A DNA stretch of 64,000 nucleotides from Nannochloropsis salina CCMP1776 (lineage: Eukaryota > Sar > Eustigmatophyceae > Eustigmatales > Monodopsidaceae), in contig SDOX01000006.1 of NCBI GenBank assembly GCA_004565275.1, forward strand, positions 1,178,001 to 1,242,000. The letters are read 5' to 3'. Below the pieces are notes generated by a model. The model saw only the letters and a program-made list of their open reading frames with translations. It searched no databases and was not told the DNA's origin. Positions 31,268 through 42,464 of the stretch are shown here, piece by piece; within the stretch, counting starts at the first letter, position 1, and the number at the start of each line of letters is the position of its first letter. A program made the position numbers and the translations under genes.

Positions 31268-32999
31268 CTACTACGGCAGGCGACTGTGTGAAATTTGATA
31301 GATAAGTCTAAGAGACGTATAACCGATGTATGGAGGCGAAGTACTTTTGGCAGAAACTCCGTTCGTTCGCGGAAAGGGCTCAGGTAGAAGATACCATCAT
31401 GAAAATGGGTGAGGTTGAGGTTTTCGGCGACGCTTGAACGAAAAGAACCACACCGGGAGATACCACAGAGTCTAGCACACGCCCCGGTCGAAATTTCCAA
31501 GAAAGGCGTGCTGAAAGCATACACCGCACTAAGTTGGATGACGGAGGCGTTCTCAAGCGCGCAGCGTTTAAAAAGGATTGCTATTTTCCTTTTTGTTTTG
31601 CGGATCTTGTCCTCGACTTTCGGCTGCGGCCCATTTTCATGATGGTACTATTACTTCTCATGCCATGATTTCATTCGGAACGAATGTAAATTAATTTTTC
31701 GCGAAAAACCATTGAAATAATAATATGTCTGTTATATAATCTATAAGTCAAAAGTGGGGGCGAACTTTTTACGGTTGAGGCTGGGGAATGAATGACACAT
31801 GCTCTGGCTGGCTATTTCAGGGAAAAACTTTTTAGACAACAAGGCAAAGGTACCTACCTTTTCCTGACATTTGATTTTTCAGGATTCATAGCCTTCTCTC
31901 TCGGTGTACAGCTACTGGCTCCACTGCACAACGTGGAAACACGCATGGCATCACCTTCAAAAGATTCTTTCTGCCATTTTTTTTGTAGCATGCCCTCCCG
32001 GCCAAACGTCAATTGCCCTCTCGAAGCTCCCTTCCTTGTAAGCATACTCAGACTACGCGAAGAAAGGAATTTCCAGTGATTTATCCTGCAGCACTGAAAT
32101 TTCACCGAGTTCTGGGGAACTCGTAATGGGTCCGAGGTTTCCAGGGTGCCCAAGGTTGTGTCTGGGGAAGATAAGGGGGTGTAGAATTTAGCCGATGGAG
32201 ACAAGTTGCAGGCACAAGGCAAAGGAACCAGCCACAAGACGGAAACCGATTGCGATGCGTGATGCATTTTTTTTCTTTCTGCAATAACTACATTATTTCA
32301 ATCGATCTGTCAAGGAACCAGGCTTGTGATCTCTCATTTACCGTGGCTTTCGACGTGAACCACCGTTCGTCTTCCTTTTTTTTAAAAAAAGGCAATCTCT
32401 CTATTTCTCTTGGCTTCGTCAAATTATCACTTTCTTAGGTTTGATTCCTTGTTATATCGTCAATACCTCTTTTGCATGTAAGGAGGAGCGTTTGTGCACC
32501 CTCACAACTTTATATTCCGATGCCGACGGGAAGTTCGGGATACCGCCACCTACCGCTTCGTCATTATCATACTGTGGGTGTGTTCAATAATTAGCGGGCC
32601 TGCACCTCTGTTTTTGATAAATTATCTTATTACCTGCCTGCATAGCTACGATACCCACCATTAATATTTAACCCTATGCCCACGAGTACTTCTGTTCCGC
32701 TACACCATATGTATTGGAACTTAACCTCTCTGCTTAAGAGCAAATGCGCACAGTCACAAGCAGCAAGAGGCATCAGACCACGTAAAATAGCAAAAATGAT
32801 GCGTTAGAAGGTCAGTGAGACGCCATCATATATCCTCAAAGTCATCCCCGTCCACCCTCCCGCCCTCTCTGTCGATTTTGACGAACTCTGCGAGACCACT
32901 CGAGCCTCTCCGTGTCAACATAACGACGATTCGCTCTCCTTCTTTCCCTTCCTTCCCAATCCCTTCCCTCTTCCAAGACCCTCCCAGCCCCCTCCTTTC
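31268..32999. other. Intergenic region, 1.7 kb
   Basis: 5' side of the PROSER3-like gene and 3' side of the coiled-coil orphan. AT-rich in 31.64-31.78 kb and 32.2-32.7 kb. Short frames here lack coding character; no RNA gene or repeat was recognised. Confidence 0.45.
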
Positions 33000-33906
33000 T
33001 TAGAGGCTTTCGTACTCCAGGCGTTCCACCTGTTCCAGCAACCATCGCAGCTCCGTCCGTGTCCTTTGAAGCTCGGCAAGATCGCGGTGCAATTGCACCA
33101 AGTCGGCCATCGTCTGCTCCCGTTTACGACCTTTCCCTCCTTGGGTGGCAGCGAGCGTGTCCTGCCCCTCCTCCCCTCCTCCCTCCTCCTCTTCGTCACT
33201 GCTGTCCTCCTCTTCGCCCTCTCTGCCTGCGGCCACTTTTCCTTCGCACTCGCGCCAACGCCCGGACCCGACCATCAAGGAGGGCACCGTCGTCAATGCC
33301 TTGGATGCGATTCGTCTTCCATGCTCATCATAGGCCTTCAACGCGTCGAAACCCGATTCCAAGACTTTGGGCAACGCCTGCGTCTCGTCTCCGCACCCTC
33401 CTGCCTGATTGCGGCTGTCCAGACCATGTCTTGAAAATGCTTCTTCTTCGGCCAATTTCGCGTTGTGAATTATTTGGGTGCGAAGCTCCTCTGCTTCCGC
33501 CTGCTTGCGGGCATACACAGCACTAAACATATGTATGAAGAGGCAGGGACGGGGAGAAGTGAACGACATTATGAGTAAAAGAAGCCACCATCCCGCGTGA
33601 AAATGTTGTTGTTGCACCTAGTATCACTGCAACACGAGGGCTGAATGAATGCGAAAGAAGCCGGCGCTCACATCCTCTCCTCCCCTCCGTCGTAGTAGAT
33701 GCTTCTCATCCCTCTTTTCTACTCGTCCTCTACCCTTTCTTTCCCCGCACTCACGCTACAATTGCCTTAAACTTGGCCCTTGGCAATGGGCTCGTGGTGA
33801 GTGTGAACAGCTTGCCCTTGATCTTCTTCTTCTTGACTTTACGGGTCGCGTCACCCCGGCTAATGCCTGACAGACTGTCATCCGTTCTTGTGTTGCTGCC
33901 TTTCAT
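33000..33906 (-). CDS. Small coiled-coil protein of unknown function
   Basis: Two exons (33906-33755 and 33522-33000) join in phase to 224 aa. Exon 1 starts MKGSNTRTDDSLSG and carries a basic stretch (TRKVKKKKIKGKLFTLTTSP); the donor GTGAGT is strong and the acceptor TTTAG restores KAIVA-AVYARKQAEAEELR. The rest is helical, with an acidic Glu/Gly insert (~150-175) and a C-terminal coiled coil (DLVQLHRDLAELQRTRTELR then WLLEQVERLEYESL). I do not recognise the family. The basic N-terminus could be a nuclear or nucleolar signal. Reading exon 2 alone from an upstream hydrophobic stretch is less likely because that frame starts in the intron. Confidence 0.55.
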
Positions 33907-34531
33907 CGTTTCCCTGATGACAGAAACCAAGCTCGTGCAAATCAACCTGGTTAGCCACAAGGATACCAGGTCAGATGAGAATTGCTGGGATGCGAACATC
34001 AATCGGAAGAAGCTGGAGTGTTGTTGCAGTGCACCGAGGAAGTGAAATAGGAGAGCATATGGCAATACCCCCGCCCGCCGTCGTAACACTCATTGCTTCT
34101 CCTGAACACTACTACCACGCCGCCAAGTCAAGTACTCCTTATATGTCCAGACGTAAGGACGGGCATTCGTCCCCAAACAAGGCAGTCTTGGTGTCAGAAC
34201 ACGGAGACCACCGGCGCCATGAGACACCTCTGTCCGGTTTTGATTGCTTGCGCGTGCTTGGGCGAGTTGCACATGGACATGCGGTGATCAAAGCCTCGCT
34301 TAATGCAAGTCAAGACATGGCGAGGGCACTTCATCATCAGCACCACCTCGTGTGACCCTTTACAGGCTGTCGACGCTCCATGCGTCAGGGATGTGCGTTA
34401 CAAGATTGCCGATTTACCAATCTAATTCGTTTCATCCGATCTCGCGGACCTTGCGAGAGACGCGACGAGCAGCTGCTCTCGCTTCTGCCTAAGCCTTTTG
34501 TAGCCCATTTTCCCCCCGGGAAGCTTGTGAA
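33907..34531. promoter_or_regulatory. Divergent intergenic region orphan / SepSecS
   Basis: 625 bp between divergent starts. Contains both promoters; short frames inside show no family likeness. Confidence 0.45.
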
Positions 34532-36425
34532 ATGGACGCAAATGATGCAACTTTAGCAGCCAACTGCGCAGGGTTGGGTGTAGCTGCGACTTATGTGACG
34601 CAAGGGTTGGAAGCAGGTGTTCGGAAACGCCACGGCTATTTTCGGCGGCTGGTCTCTCACCGGCGCTTGCCACCTGACGGCTGGGATGATGCCACCATCG
34701 AAGGCGTTCTGCACGATCTCGCCATGATGGACAGCAACAATTTTCTGGGTAACGTTGGTGTTGGTGAGAGGGAGGCACGCGTCTATTCTTCCTTGGTGCG
34801 ACGACGGCATTACGGGCTCGGCCATGGGATGGGGCGGTCGGGAGATATCATGGAGCCGCAACCGAAGGCGGCGGGCTCCTCCCTCCTCGTGAAGCTCACC
34901 AACCTGCTCGCGTTGGACGCAGTGCGGGCAGCAGGGCTGACGCGCATGCAGGATTGTGTGGTGCTGCCCTTGGCCACGGGGATGGCCGTAACCATGACGC
35001 TTTTAACCCTGCGGCACGAGAGCGCCGTTTCGACCCCACCCCCCGCCCCCGCCTCCACACTCTCCTCCATCGCATCCGCCTCCTCGGTCTCGACGAAAAC
35101 GAGCGGGGCTATCCCAACGTCCACCTCTTCCCCGGGCCTCCCACGGCCAGAGCCCTTCCTCCCTCCCCTCCCTCCCCCTCTCCCTCCCTCCCTTCCTTCC
35201 TCCCTTCCTGCCAAAGTATACGTCGTTTTCCCACGAATCGACCAAAAGTCCTGTTTAAAATCTATCGCAACGGCGGGTCTCCGTCCACTTGTCCTTCCCA
35301 TGCGCCAATCTTCCCTCAACGACGAGCTCGAGACAGACCTTCCCCTCCTCCATTCCCACCTTCTCCACCACCACGACCAAATTTTAGCCGTCCTCTCCAC
35401 CACCTCCTGCTTTGCCCCCCGCGCGCCCGACAACGTCGTGGGCATCGCGCGTCTCTGTGCCAACTTCCAGATCCATCACGTCGTGAACAACGCCTACGGT
35501 CTGCAATGTTCCCGCACCGCCCATGCCCTCAACGAGGCCTGTCGGGTGGGGAGAGTAGACGCAGTAGTGCACAGCACCGACAAAAATTTCCTGGTCCCGG
35601 TGGGAGGCGCGATCGTGGTGGCGCCTTCACCCGTGGGGGGAGGGAGGGAGGGAAGGAGGGAGGGAGGATGGGAGGATGGTGCGGAGCACGTCCGGGAGGC
35701 GCCGGCGGGGCGGGCACTGGGAAGACGTGAGCCGAGCCAAGGACAGAGAGAGGGAGGAGGGGGGGGAGGGAGGGAAGGCCAGGATGCGCAAAGCCAGAGG
35801 GAGGTGGAAAACGGGAGGCGGGAAGTAAGCCCGGCGAGCGGGGGGGCTGGGGAGGAGTCCTCGAGGGTCGAGTCGAGGGGCGCTAGGGAAAGCGGAGGAC
35901 GAGGCGAGGGCGGTCTGGGTAGCAGGGGGGGCAGCTGTCCACGCACGGACGAGACGCAGGATGAGGGGAGCGGCACAAGCTCCTGCGCCTGGGCCGAAAG
36001 CCGCCCTCAGCGTGGCCTCCATCCCAGCACGGCTCCGGGTAGGAAGAGCCTGATCGATCGACTCGGGAAAATGTACCCCGGCCGTGCCAATGCCACCCCT
36101 CTCCACGACCTCTTCGTCACCCTCCTCTCCATGGGTCGCAACGGCTATTTGAAATTATTGCGCGAACGTAACGCCCTGATTCCCGTGATGAGAGGGGGAT
36201 TGCAGGGGGTTGCGGAGAAACACCAGTGTCGATTGTTAGAGACGCCGCGAAACTCGATTTCCTTCGCTATTACCTTGAATGGACTTTTGAGGGAAGAGGG
36301 AGACGGGCAAGAAGAAGAAGCAGGGGGAGAGGGAGGGCTTTCCTTCCTGGGCTCCATGCTCTTTGCACGCGGAGTTTCGGGGACGCGCGTGGTCATCCCT
36401 GTTAAGGTTTCCCCTTCCTCCCCCG

Positions 36426-36456
<31 letters not shown>

Positions 36457-36802
36457 TTCCTCCTCCCCTTCCTCCTCCTCCTCCTCCGCCGCCTCTGCTC
36501 CCTATGTGCACGTCCCAACCTCCCTAGGACCTTCCAAATCCATCACGCCCCCTCCGGTCAAGATCGTCGCGGGCGTCCCTTTCTTGGGGTACGGGTCCCA
36601 CACCAACGAAGCCTACCCCCCCGGCCCATATTTGACGGCGGCTTGCGCCCTGGGAATCACGAAGGACGAGGTGGAGGAATTTTTAAGGCGCTTGGATCGG
36701 ACTTTGTCGGAGTTCCCAAAAAAAAGGGGGAAAAGTCGGGGCAAAGGGCTGGGAGATACCCGAGGAAAAGAAGGAACAGCAGGCGCGGAAGGGAGGAGGT
36801 GA
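34532..36802 (+). CDS. SEPSECS: O-phosphoseryl-tRNA(Sec) selenium transferase (SepSecS)
   Basis: PLP enzyme that turns O-phosphoseryl-tRNA(Sec) into selenocysteinyl-tRNA(Sec) using selenophosphate. N-terminal blocks are typical: PDGWDDATIEGVLHDLAMMD, SNNFLGNVGVGEREARVYSS, HYGLGHGMGRSGDI, LLALDAVRAAG. Then VVFPRIDQKSC, HHVVNNAYGLQ, the PLP lysine in STDKNFLVPVGGAI, KMYPGRANATPLHDL, LLSMGRNGYLKLLRERNALI and a C-terminal FLGYGSHTNEAYPPGPYL. The uninterrupted frame is 756 aa (usual ~500). Part of the excess, 35633-36010 (378 nt, GT...CAG, G-rich start), looks like a stop-free intron that falls between PVGGAIVVAPSP and the KMYPGR block; removing it gives 630 aa. Other excess: a Pro/Ser-rich insert (~168-225, CT-rich DNA, possibly another intron) and a poly-Ser run at 36418-36490. 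Confidence 0.93.
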
Positions 36803-37117
36803 TAACACGAAGGAACAGGGAAGAAACATGAAGCATGAAGATAGTTAGGGCCTGTGCAGGCTTTTGAGCGTGCGTTGGGGGGCTTCCTGCCAGTCTCGCT
36901 TGCATCCATGGCCACCATGCGAGGGAACGAGGCGGTGGCTGAGCACCCACCCACTCCCCCTGTGCCAGCCAGCCGGACCGTAAGGATGATCGCCATGGCG
37001 CCACTCTTTTTTTCGTTTTTTTGTTTTGCGCACCTGCCACCCCTCTGGCAATTCCGAGGCAACCAGAATTTAAGCCTTCCCCGCCCCTCCCAGCCCCCCC
37101 ACCCACCCGCCACCCCC
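36803..37117. other. Convergent intergenic region
   Basis: About 315 bp between the SepSecS and BMS1 stops, with a T-run and C-rich stretches; no gene seen. Confidence 0.5.
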
Positions 37118-39849
37118 CTAGACACCCTTTTGCCGCTGCCTTCTCTGCTGCGCTTTCCCTTGCTCCCTATACTTCCTTTTCTTGGCCAAACGTTCTTGGC
37201 TGGCAAACACTTCCTGTTGCTTCTGTTGCAACTCTTCCCGGGCAGCAAGTTTCTCGCTGCGTTTGGCTTGCGCCTTGGCGACTTTCTCGTTCCGTACAGT
37301 CGCCAGGGCCTGAAGGAGGAAGTGCCGTTTCTTCTCCTCCGGTTCCATCACGACCGCCCGTTTTCTCAAATAACCTTGCGCCGTGTTTTTGCGTTTCTCT
37401 TGGAGCTTGGGCTTGGTCGCAAAGGGCAATGCGGCCTGTAGCGGTTTCGGGATGTGGAGGGGGTTGAAATGGCGGGCGGCGCGTTCGATGGGCTTGTACA
37501 GCGAATCCTTGTTGACGGGGATGGGTACCCCCTGAGCCCGCCGTAGCATGGCCGTCGTTTTCATCAGTGCCAGGCCCCCGTCTCCCCCCCGCCTCCTTCC
37601 CGCCCTCCCCCCCGCCCTCCCCCGGTGCCTTGACCAAGAGGGAAGACACAGGGTTGTAGAGGCGGGGCGGGTCCACAGGGATCCAAGTCCGGCAAAAGAC
37701 CAGGTCACTCATGAGAATTTTGTCCTCAAACGTGGCGCGAAAACTTCCTTTCCTCCCCCCTTCCCTGCCCCCCGGCCCCGCCGCTTTTTTGATCTGCCCA
37801 CGCACGCCCGAGACGGTGCGAATTTTGGCCCCTGCGAGGAAGGAAAGGGGAGTGCGGGGTCCTCAAAAAGACAGGTCGCACGGGGGGGGGGAGGGGGGGA
37901 GGGGGGAGGGAGGGAGGGAGGGAGGGGAGGGGAGGGAGGGGGCGCACCTTCGAACTTGGCCACTTCTAGGTCCGAGTTGAACATCCCTGAGATGAAGGCG
38001 GTGTTTTTAAACACCTTGATCGGGGTGCCAATCAGCTTGAGCTTCTTCATGATGTGGAAGGAGGCGTCGAGCTCCAAGACGACGCCCGTCAAAGCGACCC
38101 GGAAGCCGGGGGCGGTGGAGGAGAGGGATTGGAAGGCCAGGAGGCCTGGAGAGAGGGAGAGAGGGAGGGAGGGAGGGAGGGAGGGAGGGAGGGAGGAGGG
38201 CGAGGAGGGAGGAGGGACGGACGAGGAGTGGGTGGAGGGAGCGAGTGGATGGANNNNNNNNNNNNNNNNNNNNNNNNNNNNNNNNNNNNNNNNNNNNNNN
38301 NNNNNNNNNNNNNNNNNNNNNNNNNNNNNNNNNNNNNNNNNNNNNNNNNNNNNTCCCTCCCTCCCTCCCTCCCTCCCTCCCTCCCTCCCTCCCTCTTTCC
38401 CCCCACCATGCGGGATATGTAGAGTGTGATATTTCGGATTTCGCCTTTCAAGTACTTGTGGTTGATGACCCCTGACAGATAAAACATTTTCGCGCCCTGA
38501 TGCGCAGGGAGGGGCGAGAGAACGAGGGGGGGGGGAAGGAAAGAGGGAAGGAGGGAGAAAAGGAAGGAAATGGAAGAAAGTGTGGCTTTGTTGAATAACC
38601 TCTTGCTCTGTGCACACGCATGTATCCCAACCACTTTTGTGAAAGGCCTCGCTGGCCCCTTTCCCTCCCTTCCTCCCTCCCTCCCTACCTACCTACCTAC
38701 CTGGTAGATCTCGGTCCAAAAACGTTGCTTCAGACGCTTTTTGGTCTTGCCCAGCGCCTTGTTGTTCTTCAAGCCGTCCAAGTGGGACATCACGCCCATC
38801 ACTTTGGGGAAACCGTGTGTCTGCACACAGGGAGGAAAGGAGGGAGGGAGGGAGGGAGGGAGGGAGGGAGGGTGGGTGGGAGGAGGGAACCATGCATGGC
38901 CGTCGGGAGCCAAGTGACCAGTCGATGCAATGGCAGGAGGGTACAGAGAAATCAATCCTCCATCCATCCTAAGGTACCTGCAACATGTTTAAAAATTCAA
39001 ACGTCTCCATCTCGAAGCCAAAGGAGCCATCCACCATCAGCAGCACCAGGTCAGCTGTCTTTGCCAGGTCCAGCATGGCGCACAGATCCTCGCCCGGGCA
39101 CTCAAAGAAAGTGAGCCGCTTCGCCTTTCCTGCGACTACTGTGATCGGCCCTGTGATGGGGGGGGAGCGTGCGAAAAGGGGGAAAGCGAGGGAGGGAAGG
39201 AGGGAGGGAGGGAGGGGAAAGAAGTCAACATTGAAACGTGACCACAGGATCCATCGAACCATCTCCCCGCCAACTGTCTCCTCTTTGGCCCATGCCCACG
39301 CACCGAGCACGTCGGAGAGGTTCTGCCGCGTGTAGTACTTGACGAGGGAACGGATTAGGGTCGACTTTCCACATCCCTTGGGCCCCATGACCACGACCAG
39401 GGAGGGAGGGGGCAAGGCTTCGGTGCGATCCACGAGCGGAACGTGCTCTTTTCTGTGCCGTGGTAACAACAGATTTGAGTGTTTGTACGGTCTGTGGGAA
39501 GTGTTTTTCTCTGGCATACTTACTGCTGTGCTCGGTCAAGGTTTCGCTGTGTATTGCGTTGGGTGCGTTTGATATTGGCCACTGAGAAGGCCCTGGGGTT
39601 ATGCCGCTCAGTGGACAACCCTTTTTTTTTCTTTTGGTGCGCCTCTTTCTTTTTTGCCTGTGTGTTGCAATGCGACGAGTAGGCAACGTCATTAAATAAT
39701 AACATTGCTATTTACAACTCCATGGCTGCGCTTACCTCCCCCCAACCCCCACTCCCCACCCCGAGCAATACTCCATCTTTTACCTTGGCGCCCGCTTGCC
39801 GCGGTCGATGGCCTTTGTGCACATCCTGCACTAGTGTAGAGTCTCCCAT
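37118..39849 (-). CDS. BMS1: Ribosome biogenesis GTPase BMS1 (middle part missing in assembly gap)
   Basis: Exons read on the minus strand: 39849-39784, 39657-39524, 39452-39304, 39150-38978, 38820-38701, 38496-38407, then the N-gap, then 38145-37948 and 37831-37118. The N-part has [36 protein letters not shown], the P-loop [30 protein letters not shown]-type G4 region ([20 protein letters not shown]), [14 protein letters not shown] and [15 protein letters not shown]. The C-part has [91 protein letters not shown]1 acts in the U3 snoRNP/SSU processome for 18S maturation in the nucleolus. BMS1 is usually ~1100-1280 aa; the central ~600+ residues are absent here. A frame change occurs in the G-rich tract 37574-37625, after the YNPVSSLL block: sequence error or tiny intron. 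Confidence 0.93.
38159..38396. repeat. (GGGA)n and (TCCC)n tracts flanking the gap
   Basis: GGGA tetramers run at about 38159-38196 and TCCC tetramers at 38354-38396. They belong to BMS1 introns. Confidence 0.85.
38254..38353. other. Assembly gap, 100 N, inside BMS1
   Basis: Exactly 100 N, the usual placeholder for unknown length. The left flank is (GGGA)n, the right flank (TCCC)n, so the repeats around it are inverted to each other. Because exons on its two sides encode BMS1 N- and C-terminal parts that are not adjacent, at least ~1.8 kb of coding sequence is missing. Confidence 0.95.
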
Positions 39850-40439
39850 GACTGGTCCTTGCCCTCCTGACGCAGGCTGTGGGATGAATGTGCCAGGATA
39901 AGAAAAGGCATGCGGGCACGTACATTAGTATCATTTGCCAATGGCCCGCGCGCCTGGAGGGGTTTCCAACGAGACGCACGAAAGCAAACACTCGAGAGTT
40001 ATATCTTGTGTGCCCAGCCCCGTTAAGTATGGCGTACTCTTTGCTCCATAGCATGGATGGACATCTTTGGCGGTGAATGAATGGCTTCAAAGCGCTGCCT
40101 GAATGGGCAGCAGGAGAGGCATAAATAGCGAAGCACCTTCACAGGGGGAGGTCGAGGAAAGGGAAAGGGGGGAGGCAAAATGTGCCAAGTGTGCTCCACA
40201 GCGAACGAAAATTTATGACAATACACACTTTCACCACCACTACGGAGGACAATAATCGTGTTGAATCTCCTGGGGTGAAGCCATTCTGTAGTCGTGGAGG
40301 TTTTATTCACCATATCTACTCGCAGGGCGTCAATCAAGAGACCCTCATTCCTCCTCTTATCATTCCATTTCCACTCTCCTGCTTCGATTTAGGGAAGCAG
40401 CCAGCCCGACACCGCCGCAGAGGCACGCGGTTATTGGAC
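39850..40439. promoter_or_regulatory. Divergent intergenic region BMS1 / SPT4
   Basis: 590 bp between divergent ATGs. The SPT4 frame is open leftward to 40182 without an earlier convincing ATG; this is taken as 5' UTR or upstream intron. No defined element seen. Confidence 0.45.
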
Positions 40440-40541
40440 ATGTATTCTTCGGCGTCCTCAGACGGTGAGGATTCCCAGTCTGAGCCTGTCGCTTCCGCCG
40501 AACCCAAAGGGGGTGAGAACAGTAGTGAGAGCAGCGATGAT

Positions 40542-40572
<31 letters not shown>

Positions 40573-41099
40573 GGGGGGGAGAGGAACGAAAGGAAAGCAC
40601 TAGATCGATAGACGATAACGCTAATGGCGGCATAGCAGCCTCTAAGAAAGCCGGGATGGCGGAAGACGAGGAAAGCGAGGAGGACAGTGAAGAGAGTAGC
40701 GAGGAGGAGGAGGATTTGCCAGTACGGAGACGGGAGGAGGTGGAGGATGAGGACAGCGAGGACGAGGAAGAAGAGGAGGAGGAAAATGAGGAAGAGGAGG
40801 CGTCGAATGCGTTTGCAGAGCTGCCCCAGGCCACGAAAGGCTTACGGGCTTGCCGAAAATGCAGGTTAATCAAGGAATTTACTCAGTTCGTGGAAAGTGG
40901 ATGCGACAACTGCATGCAGTTCGAAGATCAAGAGGAGGCAGCCGAGTTCACCTCCCCCCACTACACGGGCATGATGGCGTTGGTGCATCCGGAGGATTCG
41001 TGGTCGGCGAAATGGCAAGGGGCGCGGAGGTACCGACCTGGACTCTATGCCCTGCAGGTGGAGGGGGAGGAAGAATATGACAGGGAGACAGAAGAGTAG
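40440..41099 (+). CDS. SPT4: Transcription elongation factor SPT4 with acidic N-terminal extension
   Basis: 219 aa from the ATG at 40440 (MYSSASSDGEDSQ). The C-terminal ~95 residues are SPT4: GLRACRKCRLIKEFTQFVES, GCDNCMQFEDQEEAAEFTSP, HYTGMMALVHPEDSWSAKWQ, RYRPGLYALQV. The zinc-binding Cys pairs (CRKC and CDNC) and the SWSAKWQ motif that contacts SPT5 are present. SPT4-SPT5 (DSIF) governs RNA polymerase II pausing and processivity. Known SPT4 is ~100-120 aa and starts almost at the zinc finger; here ~125 residues of Glu/Asp/Ser-rich sequence precede it. The frame continues upstream, so a still earlier start through an intron is possible. Confidence 0.9.
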
Positions 41100-41411
41100 C
41101 ACAAGGGAAAGGGTGGAACGAATCAGGAAAGGCCCCATGGAATGGTGTGAAAGTAAAGAATGTGAGCCGATTGTCCAGGCTATCGCGGAGTTGTATCGGC
41201 GTCGTCTGCGTCCGAGCATGTTGATGTATGGAAGGGCAGCCGCATCAACAGTGCGCTCGGCTTTACCTCTTTTCTTGCGGACTCACCAATTTCTTTGTTT
41301 ACAAAAACCATGCCAACTGCTCGATGACATTTTAAAAATTCATTTTTTTTTGTTTTTTTTTTGGAAACCGATCAAGGACCATCTTTCTCACAAAAGATGA
41401 CAGCTGCATTC
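41100..41411. other. Convergent intergenic region
   Basis: About 310 bp; T-rich tract near 41340-41362; no gene seen. Confidence 0.5.
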
Positions 41412-42464
41412 CTACATCGACCCAGCCACTTTACCTTCTTCCTCCCTATCCACGCCTTCACCCTGACCTTCCCACCTCCTCTCCCCTACCCCTCGCTCTC
41501 CCAGGGGTAAGACATCCCGCATCGCCAACACGGCGTCGGTCAGACCTATCGCTTCCCCCTCGCTCCCTCCCGTCCCCCCCCCATTGGTCCCTCCCCGCCC
41601 ATCACAAGCATCTCCCCCATCCTGTGACTCCAAGCCCTGCTCCACCCCGTCTTCTGCTCTCTCCTCTCCCCGGCTTGACTCCCGATCCCGTCGGGCATAA
41701 GAACTGAGCAGCGGCCTTTTTCGGTTCCCCCCCCCCAGGAGGATGCGGCGTCTCCGCTCGCTCCACGCAAAACAGGCCAGTTCCCATCGCCAACACAGCA
41801 AGTGGACGATGGGAAAAATGATGGAAAAGGTGCCGACGAGGGCGGTTGCGGCCAAAAAGGGATGAGTGTAATCCAAGGGAGTGTACACCACGTTCCCGGC
41901 CGCTCGCCAATACACCCCGTTGAATACGACGTAGCACGCCATAAAGCCGCACGCAGGGAGGAAATGTTTGAGATGGTATGGGTATCGCGCAAGAGCCAGG
42001 TCCATCACCATGAGAAGGGCGTTTACCCCATGAAGATGCACGATAATGCTAGAAATGGGCGGAACGGGAAACGCCAACCAGTACATGAGGCACACCATGA
42101 TCGACAAAGGTGTGGCAATGTCGTGAAGAAACCAAGTTGCCCTGTCCAAGAAGGATGCGCGAGGAATCAAGATGGCCAGAAATGCACCCCAGGCGTATCC
42201 ACCCATCACTGCTGCCGTCCAGTTAGTCACGTAGACACACCACCAGCTTGTAGGCGGACCGTCCCCGCCCAAGGCGGAATAGAGTACCCAAAATGACCAA
42301 TACAAAAGGAAAACGAGGCGATAGGTCAACGCTATGCGGTATAAGCTGAGGCCGTGTTTACCAGAGGCGACGGGAAATTTCAAATGAGTGACTGCGAATT
42401 GCGACCGAGCAGGATAGCCCCATGGCTCAAGTTTCCATAGACGTTGTGGGAGGGAGCAGGACAT
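41412..42464 (-). CDS. Rolling stone / FAR-17a-AIG1-like multi-pass membrane protein
   Basis: Intronless, 350 aa. Residues ~40-235 hold about six to seven hydrophobic helices: YRLVFLLYWSFWVLYSA, WTAAVMGGYAWGAFLAILI, WFLHDIATPLSIMVCLMYWL, SIIVHLHGVNALLMVMDLAL, HFLPACGFMACYVVFNGVYW and FLAATALVGTFSIIFPIVHL. The HxHGVNAL...D region and the YWxFNGVYW-type helix recall the rolling stone/AIG1 family, serine-type membrane hydrolases of FAHFA lipids in animals (Thr/His nucleophile pair). Here the helix-4 His (HLHGVN) is kept. The C-terminal ~115 residues are hydrophilic, Arg/Gly/Glu-rich and probably cytosolic. Name is by topology and motif resemblance only. Confidence 0.6.
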   Translation of the reverse strand: MSCSLPQRLWKLEPWGYPARSQFAVTHLKFPVASGKHGLSLYRIALTYRLVFLLYWSFWVLYSALGGDGPPTSWWCVYVTNWTAAVMGGYAWGAFLAILIPRASFLDRATWFLHDIATPLSIMVCLMYWLAFPVPPISSIIVHLHGVNALLMVMDLALARYPYHLKHFLPACGFMACYVVFNGVYWRAAGNVVYTPLDYTHPFLAATALVGTFSIIFPIVHLLCWRWELACFAWSERRRRILLGGGNRKRPLLSSYARRDRESSRGEERAEDGVEQGLESQDGGDACDGRGGTNGGGTGGSEGEAIGLTDAVLAMRDVLPLGERGVGERRWEGQGEGVDREEEGKVAGSM

